DNA of 64,000 nucleotides, from contig NZ_BARG01000033.1 in assembly GCF_000376565.1 (NCBI RefSeq), forward strand, positions 62,001-126,000. Direction: 5' to 3'. The translations under genes and the position numbers were made by a program. Shown here in pieces: positions 7,143-13,538 of the stretch; position 1 is the stretch's first letter, and each line of letters begins with the position of its first letter. This stretch comes from Streptomyces hokutonensis (lineage in GTDB: Bacteria > Actinomycetota > Actinomycetes > Streptomycetales > Streptomycetaceae). The notes below the pieces were generated by a model. The model made no database searches and had not been told where the DNA came from. It saw only the letters and a program-made list of their open reading frames with translations.

Positions 7143-8585
7143 TCAGCGCGGGGGACCGAACCACTTGGGCAGCCGATCGAGCAGGCCCTCCTGATCGTCA
7201 CCGACCCAGGCCACGTGGCCGTCCGGCCGCAAGAGGGCGGCGGGTACGTCCAGTTCGGGTTCCTCGACGACGTCGACGACATGGTCGACGCGATCCGCCC
7301 AGCCGGTAACCGAGAGTTGGCCGGTCCGGTCGAGCAACAGCCCTCGGCCGCCGTGCATCAGCCCGTAGAGGTGCCCCTGCGTCAACTTCACGTCCCGCAT
7401 CCGTCGGCCGACGAGTTCATGGTCGTCGCCGAAGTCGTAGCGGATGCCGACCGCGGTGATCATCCCGGTCACGTACCGGTTCACCTCCTCGAAGTCCATC
7501 AGCGTGGAGAACAGCCCCCGTAGTGCGGTCGCACCCGGATCGGTCCCCAGAAGCGTGATCTGCGCGCGCGTGTTGCCGAGCACGCGGGCGCCCACTGGGT
7601 GCCGTTCGAGGCGGTAGCTGTCCAACAGTCCTTCCGGAGCCCACCCGTTGACCGCGGCGGCCAGTTTCCAGCCGAGGTTGAAGGCGTCCTGCACACCGAG
7701 GTTGAGCCCCTGTCCGCCGGTCGGCGGATGGATGTGCGCCGCGTCGCCGGCCAGGAGCACCCGGTCGACCCGGTAGCGCTCGGCCTGCCGTGTGGCGTCG
7801 CCGAACCGTGACAGCCAGCGCGGCGAGTGCACGCCGAAGTCGGTGCCCGCGACGGCCCGCAGCTGCCGTTTGAAGTCGTCCAGGGTCGGCGGGGTCGCGC
7901 GGTCCTCGGCCACCCCGTCCGCGGGCACCACGACGCGGTACATGCCGTTCTCGCCGGGGCTGACGCCGAACCGCAGCTGGGTCTTGCGGACGTCCTCGAC
8001 GGCGGCGGCGATCGTGGCCGGATCCTCGGTCACCGCCATCTCTCCCAGCAGTGTCTCGACGGTGGCGGGCTCCCCGGGGAAACCGACACCGAGCGACTTG
8101 CGCACGGCACTGCGGCCGCCGTCGCACCCGACGAGGTAGCGCGAGCGCAGCTGTGCGCCGTCCGCCAGCTCGGCGGTCACCCCGTCCGCGTCCTGGCTCA
8201 GCCCCACGACTTCACGGCCGCGCAGGATCTCGGCACCGAGCTCGACGGCACGCTCGCCCAGCAGCCGCTCGGTGACCGGCTGCGGGGTGGCGACCCCATA
8301 GGGGTGAGCCGTGTCCAAGCCGTCCGGCCAGGGCTTGACGATGCCGCCGAAGAGACCGCCGGCCACGAACTTCTCACTCACCGCGAGAAACCGGTCGAGA
8401 AGTCCGCGCTGGTCCATGATCTCCACACTGCGCGCGTGCAGACCCTGCCCGCGGGACTCCCCGGTCGGCTCGGTCAACTTCTCCAGCACGACCACGCGCA
8501 CGCCGTGCAGCCGCAATTCGCAGGCCAGCATCAAGCCGGTCGGTCCGCCGCCGGCCACGATCACGTCCGTCATCGAAACGCCCAT
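7143..8585 (-). CDS. FAD-dependent aromatic monooxygenase, rifampin monooxygenase (Rox)-like
   Basis: This is a 480-residue class A flavoprotein monooxygenase. The FAD dinucleotide fold IVAGGGPTGLMLACELRLHG lies at the N-terminus, the DG motif as YLVGCDGGRSAVRKSLGVGF near residue 150, and the GD motif as LLAGDAAHIHPPTGGQGLNL near residue 275. Whole-protein appearance, including SRGQGLHARSVEIMDQRGLL, resembles Streptomyces Rox, which hydroxylates and linearises rifamycins, but related enzymes act on other aromatic compounds or polyketides. Two in-frame ATGs, at 8585 and 8573, are possible; neither has a strong ribosome site and the outer one is given. It stands alone, divergent from the desaturase. 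Confidence 0.88.
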   Translation of the reverse strand: MGVSMTDVIVAGGGPTGLMLACELRLHGVRVVVLEKLTEPTGESRGQGLHARSVEIMDQRGLLDRFLAVSEKFVAGGLFGGIVKPWPDGLDTAHPYGVATPQPVTERLLGERAVELGAEILRGREVVGLSQDADGVTAELADGAQLRSRYLVGCDGGRSAVRKSLGVGFPGEPATVETLLGEMAVTEDPATIAAAVEDVRKTQLRFGVSPGENGMYRVVVPADGVAEDRATPPTLDDFKRQLRAVAGTDFGVHSPRWLSRFGDATRQAERYRVDRVLLAGDAAHIHPPTGGQGLNLGVQDAFNLGWKLAAAVNGWAPEGLLDSYRLERHPVGARVLGNTRAQITLLGTDPGATALRGLFSTLMDFEEVNRYVTGMITAVGIRYDFGDDHELVGRRMRDVKLTQGHLYGLMHGGRGLLLDRTGQLSVTGWADRVDHVVDVVEEPELDVPAALLRPDGHVAWVGDDQEGLLDRLPKWFGPPR

Positions 8586-8693
8586 TCAAAGAGATTGCTT
8601 TCCGGCCGGCCGCCCTGAGGGCATCTGTTTCACGGACCCCGCGTTTCCGCAGCTCCAGGCCTCGGTCGGCCATTTTGCGGCACTGCAGGGGCC

Positions 8694-8722
8694 TTGCCGC
8701 AAGCCCCGTGCTGCGCTATACG
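8694..8722 (+). promoter_or_regulatory. Candidate promoter of the desaturase gene
   Basis: TTGCCG (8694-8699) and TATACG (8717-8722) are spaced by 17 bp. Transcription would begin near 8729, leaving a 5' leader of about 230 nt before the desaturase ATG. The rest of the 377-bp gap between the monooxygenase and desaturase genes holds a hairpin at 8730-8757 and no open reading frame I would support. Confidence 0.45.
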
Positions 8723-8729
8723 TTGGGTG

Positions 8730-8757
8730 TGGCAAGGAGCGGACGACCTCCTTGCCA
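8730..8757 (+). terminator. Hairpin plus T-run at the start of the desaturase leader
   Basis: TGGCAAGGAG (8730-8739) and CTCCTTGCCA (8748-8757) form a perfect 10-bp stem with an 8-nt loop. A run of five T lies at 8763-8767, which looks like an intrinsic terminator in the plus direction. It lies directly at the predicted transcription start, so it could be an early attenuator, a 5' stabilising hairpin or an operator. Two direct repeats TTTTCCGAC follow at 8764-8772 and 8776-8784. Confidence 0.5.
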
Positions 8758-8962
8758 TTGCCTTTTTCCGACACCTTTTCCGACGCGCTTCTCCGGGCGC
8801 TCGATTTCTTCGGACCGGGTCGCCGGGGGTGTCGTCAACCCCCCTGGGAGGACCCGGGTGACCCCCGTACGGACACGGGGGGTGCCGCCATGGTCGCGAC
8901 CGGTCACCGATTCGTACGTTTGCTCAGGTCACCCCGTTGCCTGAGAGAGCCGGAGACCGGAC

Positions 8963-10027
8963 ATGTCCCAGACCACCGCAGTCGTCGGCGCGCATGATCC
9001 CGGGGATGCCGTAACGGCGTCCCCAGGAAGCGAGTTCGCGCCTCTCCTGCGCACGGTCAAGAGCCGAGGCCTACTGGAGCGGCGGCGCGCCTGGTACGCG
9101 CTCTGCGTCTCCGTCAACGCCCTCGCGCTGGCCGGCATCGTCACCGGCATCGTGCTGATCGGCGACTCCTGGGCGTCCCTGCTCCTGGCCCCGCTGCTCG
9201 CCGTGTTCGGCGCCCGAACGGCCTTCATAGGCCACGACGCGGGTCACTCCCAGATCGCCGGCGGCAGGGCCGTCAACCGCCTCATCGGTCTGATCCACGG
9301 CAATCTGCTGCTGGGAATGAGCTACTCCTGGTGGAACGACAAGCACAACCGCCACCACGCCAACCCCAACCACATCGACAAGGACCCGGACGTCGTCGCC
9401 GACATCCTCGTGTTCACCGGTGAGCAGGCCAGGCACCGTTCCGGTTTCCGGCGTTGGCTCACCCGCAACCAGGCCGGGCTGTTCTTCCCGCTCACCCTCC
9501 TCGAAGGCATCGCCCTCAAGGTCCACGGATTCCAGGACCTGCGGCGGCAGCCCCGGCGCGAACGGACCGTCGAAGGCGCGCTCCTGGTGGGTCATCTCGC
9601 GGCCTACGCCACGCTGCTGCTGACCTCGATGTCCCCGGGGAAGGCACTCGCGTTCGCCGCACTCCACCAGGCCCTGTTCGGACTGCACCTCGGTCTCGCC
9701 TTCGCCCCCAACCACAAGGGCATGGAGATGCCGGACCCGAACGGCGAACGATGGGGCCATCTCCGTCGCCAGGTGCTCACCTCACGGAACATCCGGGGCG
9801 GCCCCCTCACGGACTGGTTCCTCGGCGGGCTCAACTACCAGGTCGAACACCACCTCTTCCCGAGCATGCCGCGGCCCAATCTGCGGCTCGCCCAGCCGCT
9901 GGTGCGCGCCCACTGCGAGGATGTGGGTATCCCCTATGTGGAGACCGGGCTCGTCGACTCCTACCGACAGGCCCTGCGCCACCTCCACGAGGTGGGGGAG
10001 CCGCTGAGGCCGGAGTGGACGGAGTGA
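8963..10027 (+). CDS. Membrane fatty acid desaturase
   Basis: This 354-residue integral-membrane di-iron desaturase introduces double bonds into acyl chains of membrane lipids. All three histidine boxes are present: HDAGH at residues 91-95, HNRHH at 128-132, and QVEHH near 293-297 within NYQVEHHLFPSMPRPN. The last box with Gln is typical of front-end or acyl-lipid desaturases, but no fused cytochrome b5 domain is seen, so electrons must come from a separate ferredoxin or similar partner. Hydrophobic segments lie around residues 46-85 and 195-225. The ATG at 8963 follows a GGAGA site. It is a stand-alone gene with a long structured leader, which suggests regulated expression, for example by temperature or lipid state (inference). 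Confidence 0.93.
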   Translation: MSQTTAVVGAHDPGDAVTASPGSEFAPLLRTVKSRGLLERRRAWYALCVSVNALALAGIVTGIVLIGDSWASLLLAPLLAVFGARTAFIGHDAGHSQIAGGRAVNRLIGLIHGNLLLGMSYSWWNDKHNRHHANPNHIDKDPDVVADILVFTGEQARHRSGFRRWLTRNQAGLFFPLTLLEGIALKVHGFQDLRRQPRRERTVEGALLVGHLAAYATLLLTSMSPGKALAFAALHQALFGLHLGLAFAPNHKGMEMPDPNGERWGHLRRQVLTSRNIRGGPLTDWFLGGLNYQVEHHLFPSMPRPNLRLAQPLVRAHCEDVGIPYVETGLVDSYRQALRHLHEVGEPLRPEWTE

Positions 10028-10180
10028 CGACGGAACGGCTGACGGCTCGGGGACGGGTGGCCCCCGGGGACCAGTAGGGGAAGCGTCTCAGGGATGTCTC
10101 AGGGTCGCGGTCCGGAACTGTGGGAAGCGCGGACCCGTTTTCACATCAGAGAGCGGCCGTGGCCGCGGAGGAGGCAACAC

Positions 10181-10363
10181 ATGTCGAGGAACACGAAGAT
10201 CGTTGTAGGAGGTGTGGCGGTCGGACTGATCCTGTTGATCTGGCTGCCCTGGTGGGTCTCATTCCTGATAGTCGTGGGAGTGCCGGCCGCCGCGTATCTC
10301 ACGCTGGATCCCTCGCAGCGGCGCCGGCTGCGCCGTGTCGCGGGCAAGGAGATCGGCCGCTGA
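10181..10363 (+). CDS. Small conserved-type membrane protein
   Basis: This is a 60-residue protein with two short hydrophobic segments (KIVVGGVAVGLILLIWL and WWVSFLIVVGVPAAAYLTL) joined by a Pro-Trp-Trp turn and followed by a strongly basic tail (RRRLRRVAGKEIGR). It looks like a two-helix hairpin with the basic end in the cytoplasm. A longer reading from 10094 exists, but the ATG at 10181 has GGAGGAGG upstream and begins the plausible protein. Function is unknown. It is preceded by the desaturase on the same strand at 153 bp and followed by a clear terminator. Confidence 0.75.
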   Translation: MSRNTKIVVGGVAVGLILLIWLPWWVSFLIVVGVPAAAYLTLDPSQRRRLRRVAGKEIGR

Positions 10364-10429
10364 CACCGACACACCGACGCCCCACCGCGCTCCCGTCCGG
10401 CGCGCGGGAACAGAGAACAGCACGGCACC

Positions 10430-10462
10430 GTCCGCGGGGCTGCTGACAGCAGCTTCGCGGAC
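10430..10462. terminator. Bidirectional hairpin terminator
   Basis: GTCCGCGGGGCTGCTG (10430-10445) pairs with CAGCAGCTTCGCGGAC (10447-10462), a 16-bp arm match with two G-U type pairs. It lies between the convergent small membrane protein gene and the gene ending at 10492, where a shared terminator is expected. Confidence 0.7.
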
Positions 10463-10491
10463 AGTGCCCGGCTACGGGAGCGTACGGTCGC

Positions 10492-11382
10492 TCAACTCGG
10501 CCGTACGGCAAGCTTGTCCAGCGCCTCCAGAAGACCTGGCAACTCCGGACCTCGACCAACTGGCAGCACCTCGCCCGGCTCCTCGTCGAGCAGGACGAAC
10601 GCGATGTCGTCGGTCCGGGCCACCATCGACCAGCCGGGGCCGTCGGCCCGCAGCGTGCGCGCCTCGCCCGGCGCGAAGGACGATCTGACGCGCCCGAGTG
10701 GCGGCGGGGCGTCCACGTACGCGCGGGCCTCCGACAGCACCCTGCGGACCCCGCTGTGGCCCGTCTGCGGGCCTTCTCCGCCGCCGCCCGAAGCGACCTC
10801 GTCCGACTCGGACGCGTCTTCGGAGGTGACGTCACCCGGCGACGACTCCGAAGCCTCGGCCGCGCTGCCCTGGGCCGGGAAGGCCGAGTCGTCGATCTGC
10901 TCCCGCCACAGGGCCCACTGCAGCGCGATCTCGTCGGCGCCCAGCCGTCGCTGCGCCGGGCCCCAGGTGGTGGTGTCCGGCGGGGCCAACGGCGGCCGGT
11001 CCACGAGGTCGGGGTCCGGGTCGTGCGGCGCGGGCACATTGGGAGCCGCGACCGCGACCGCGAGCGGCCAGCCCGGCAGGGCCGCGACCACCGTGCGTTC
11101 GCTCGGCGACAGGTCGTACTCCATGCCGCAGTCCCAGGACGCGATGGCGACCGCGACCAGCGACACGTCGTCGATGACGACCGTCCACCGCGCACCGTCG
11201 CCGTCCTGGCCGAGCACCAGGCCGTACCCGTCGGCGAGCGGCGCCATACCGAGCGCGGCGCAGGCCTCCGGATAGTCGTCACCCAGCACACTCGGGAACT
11301 TCGCCGGCGTCAGCAGCACCGCCGTGAGCACATAGAGCGCGTCGTCCTCGGCGGCGACGGCCTCTTCATCCGTGTCGGCCAT
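10492..11382 (-). CDS. Unknown protein, acidic, two-part
   Basis: I do not recognise this 296-residue protein. The first 145 residues look folded (VLTAVLLTPAKFPSVLGDDY, GARWTVVIDDVSLVAVAIAS). A low-complexity acidic Ser/Glu/Asp/Gly linker follows (about residues 165-205), then a second folded part (RSSFAPGEARTLRADGPGWS, FVLLDEEPGEVLPVGRGPEL). There is no signal peptide or membrane helix, so it should be cytoplasmic. The ATG at 11382 is preceded by GGGGAGG, and a candidate promoter (GTGACA, 18 bp, TAGGGT) lies within the 135-bp upstream gap. Some Streptomyces proteins of this shape are immunity-like or regulatory, but I have no evidence for that here. Confidence 0.75.
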   Translation of the reverse strand: MADTDEEAVAAEDDALYVLTAVLLTPAKFPSVLGDDYPEACAALGMAPLADGYGLVLGQDGDGARWTVVIDDVSLVAVAIASWDCGMEYDLSPSERTVVAALPGWPLAVAVAAPNVPAPHDPDPDLVDRPPLAPPDTTTWGPAQRRLGADEIALQWALWREQIDDSAFPAQGSAAEASESSPGDVTSEDASESDEVASGGGGEGPQTGHSGVRRVLSEARAYVDAPPPLGRVRSSFAPGEARTLRADGPGWSMVARTDDIAFVLLDEEPGEVLPVGRGPELPGLLEALDKLAVRPS

Positions 11383-11517
11383 CCCAGCCTCCCCATCATT
11401 CGTCCAACCGCGCGCACCCTAGTGTGCCCGGAAGCCGCTTGTCACGACTCCCAAGTACACGCGGAGCTGCAGTTTTCCGTCTGGACAGGGCGAAATGACC
11501 ACCGGCGACCCGAAGTG

Positions 11518-11814
11518 TCAGGCCGCAGGGAGCCCGAGAAGGGCCCGGGCCACCGTCCGCGGCGACTCGTCACGCTCCCTGGCGAGCGCGACCACGGCCC
11601 GGCACGCCAACTCGCTCACCCCGAAGGACAGGGCCTCCGGCGACACCCAGCCCGCGGCCTCGTCGATCCGGTCCTGGTCGTCCTCCGCGCGTGCCGAGAC
11701 GTAGACGGCCGCGGCCTCGAACAGGTTGTGCCCCCGCCGTTCGGGGCCGTCGCCGGTCTCCGTGCGCGTGGAGGCGAGAAGTCTGGCGAAGGTCTTGCGG
11801 GGCCTGTCGAACAT
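11518..11814 (-). CDS. Small unknown helical protein
   Basis: This is a 98-residue soluble protein with a basic start (MFDRPRKTFARLLASTRTET) and a predicted mostly helical body (LFEAAAVYVSARAEDDQDRI, ELACRAVVALARERDESPRT). I do not recognise a family. The start at 11814 is internal to a longer open frame, but the upstream part of that frame antisenses the methyltransferase gene. The 5' region holds a nested pair of inverted repeats, suggesting control of this gene. It is followed at 135 bp by the unknown gene on the same strand. Confidence 0.6.
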   Translation of the reverse strand: MFDRPRKTFARLLASTRTETGDGPERRGHNLFEAAAVYVSARAEDDQDRIDEAAGWVSPEALSFGVSELACRAVVALARERDESPRTVARALLGLPAA

Positions 11815-11840
11815 GCTGACCACCTTCCCCCTGCGTGGTG

Positions 11841-11901
11841 TTCTGTCGCCGACCGTCCATCTACTGCTACCCAACCTAGAGTTGGAGTTGCGGCGACAGA
11901 A
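11841..11901. repeat. Nested inverted repeats upstream of the small unknown gene
   Basis: TTCTGTCGCCG (11841-11851) and CGGCGACAGAA (11891-11901) are exact reverse complements 39 bp apart. Between them CCAAC (11871-11875) and GTTGG (11881-11885) form a second perfect repeat around CTAGA. The block lies in the 134-bp gap between the methyltransferase stop and the small gene start, where the promoter of the latter should be. Confidence 0.5.
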
Positions 11902-11948
11902 GGGGGACGTTGCGGTGAAGCGCCTGGAGCGTCCCGCAGCGGTGCGAC

Positions 11949-12557
11949 TCAGCCCTCGCGCACGGCCAGCGCCAGGAAGCGGGCGTCCTCGTCGGTGTAC
12001 GACGTCATACGCCATCCCGAACCGGCAAGCAGCGGACGGAGATTGGGCTCCGCGCGCAGGTCGTCCGGGGTGATCTGCCGTCCCTGACGCGCCGCGAGCG
12101 CCGCGCGGCCGATCGGGTGGAACAGGGCGAGCGTGCCGCCGGGGCGCACCACACGCGCCAACTCCCGCAGATTCACCTCCGGTTGGGGAAGATGCGCGAT
12201 CAGACCCGCCGCGAACACGGCATTGAGCGATTCCGGCCGCAGCGGCAGCGCGGCCACATCGGCGAGCAGCAGGCACCCGGCACGGCCGCGTCCGGCCCGT
12301 ACGGCGGCTTCCAGCATGGCCGGGGTCAGATCGGCCCCCACCACCACTCCCGAGGGCCCCACGGCCGCACGGAGCGGCGGCAGGGCGCGCCCCGTCCCGC
12401 AGCCCGCGTCGAGCACGCGATCCCCTGCGCGCAGCGCAAGTTCGGCCACGGCCGCCGCGTAGGCGGGGCCGTCGTCCGGGAAGCGGCTGTCCCAGTCCGC
12501 GGCGCGCGCACCGAAGAACTCCCGGACATGCGTGTGGTCGTCGTTCATGTTCCGCAT
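11949..12557 (-). CDS. Class I SAM-dependent methyltransferase
   Basis: This 202-residue protein has the Rossmann-like methyltransferase core. Motif I is VLDAGCGTGRALPPLRAAVG near residues 48-67, the acidic end of strand 2 is VVGADLTPAMLEAA, and the later strands are LLLADVAALPL and VVRPGGTLALFHPIGRAALA. It resembles small-molecule methyltransferases of the UbiE/COQ5 type; the substrate is not predictable. The ATG at 12557 has GAGGGATC ahead; an internal ATG three codons later is an alternative. It is divergent from the MHYT gene with 143 bp between, where I see AT-richer sequence but no strong operator. Confidence 0.87.
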   Translation of the reverse strand: MRNMNDDHTHVREFFGARAADWDSRFPDDGPAYAAAVAELALRAGDRVLDAGCGTGRALPPLRAAVGPSGVVVGADLTPAMLEAAVRAGRGRAGCLLLADVAALPLRPESLNAVFAAGLIAHLPQPEVNLRELARVVRPGGTLALFHPIGRAALAARQGRQITPDDLRAEPNLRPLLAGSGWRMTSYTDEDARFLALAVREG

Positions 12558-12700
12558 GATCCCTCACCGACACGGATGACGCTTCGGTGCACACGTTCGA
12601 GCGTGACGCGGTCGTTCAGGCGCCTCACTGCGTCATATTGCAACACCTTTCGAAATGCGCCCCCTTTGTGCGCCCATGCCCCTACTAGCGTCCCCTGGTC

Positions 12701-13474
12701 ATGGGACACCTGGACCACGCGACCTTCGGCTGGCTGACCCCCGTGCTGTCCTACGTGATGGCCTGCATGGGCTCCGCACTCGGGCTGCGCTGCACCGTCC
12801 GCGCGCTCGGCGCGACCGGCCGCTCGCGCCGCAACTGGCTCGTCACCGCGGCCTCCGCGCTCGGCACCGGCATCTGGACCATGCACTTCGTGGCCATGCT
12901 CGGTTTCGGCGTCAGCGGCACCGACATCCGCTACGACGTGCCACTGACCGTGCTCAGCCTCGTCGTCGCCATCGTCGTCGTCTGCGCGGGCGTCTTCGCG
13001 GTCGGCTACGGCCGCGACCGTGGCCGCGCGCTCTTCCTCGGCGGCCTCACCACCGGACTGGGCGTCGCGAGCATGCACTACCTGGGAATGGCGGCGGTGC
13101 GGTTGCACGGCGATGTGAGCTACGACCCGATGCTCGTCGGGCTCTCCGTCCTCATCGCCGTCGTCGCGGCGACCGCGGCCCTGTGGGCGGCCCTCAACAT
13201 CAAGTCGCCCATCGCCGTCACCGTCGCCTCACTCGTCATGGGGGCGGCCGTCGCCAGCATGCACTACACCGGGATGTTCGCGGTGCGCGTGCACGTCACC
13301 CCCTCCGGCTCGGTCCTGCCCGGGGCCACGGCGATGCAGTTCATCTTCCCCCTCGCCGTCGGCCTCGGGTCCTACCTGTTCCTGACCTCGGCGTTCGTCG
13401 CACTGTCGCCGACGACGGGAGAACGCGAGGCGACCGCCTCGGCCGAGCGGCCCGCCGAGAGCGTCGCCCACTGA
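12701..13474 (+). CDS. MHYT-domain integral membrane sensor protein
   Basis: This 257-residue protein has about seven hydrophobic segments and three copies of the MHYT signature: WTMHFVAML, ASMHYLGMA and ASMHYTGMF. These Met/His/Tyr motifs at the outer membrane face are proposed to bind copper and sense oxygen, CO or NO. No output domain (GGDEF, EAL or kinase) is fused, so the protein must signal through a partner or act in some other way. It stops 64 bp before the conservon kinase, whose sensor is nitrate/nitrite-like, so joint expression and a common stimulus are plausible. The ATG lacks a ribosome site; a near -10 element at 12686-12691 would make the mRNA almost leaderless. Confidence 0.9.
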   Translation: MGHLDHATFGWLTPVLSYVMACMGSALGLRCTVRALGATGRSRRNWLVTAASALGTGIWTMHFVAMLGFGVSGTDIRYDVPLTVLSLVVAIVVVCAGVFAVGYGRDRGRALFLGGLTTGLGVASMHYLGMAAVRLHGDVSYDPMLVGLSVLIAVVAATAALWAALNIKSPIAVTVASLVMGAAVASMHYTGMFAVRVHVTPSGSVLPGATAMQFIFPLAVGLGSYLFLTSAFVALSPTTGEREATASAERPAESVAH

Positions 13475-13538
13475 CAAGCGGCCCGACCGACAAGGGCCCG
13501 CCACGGCACGCCCCGAACCACTCCCGAGCGAGGAGGCC

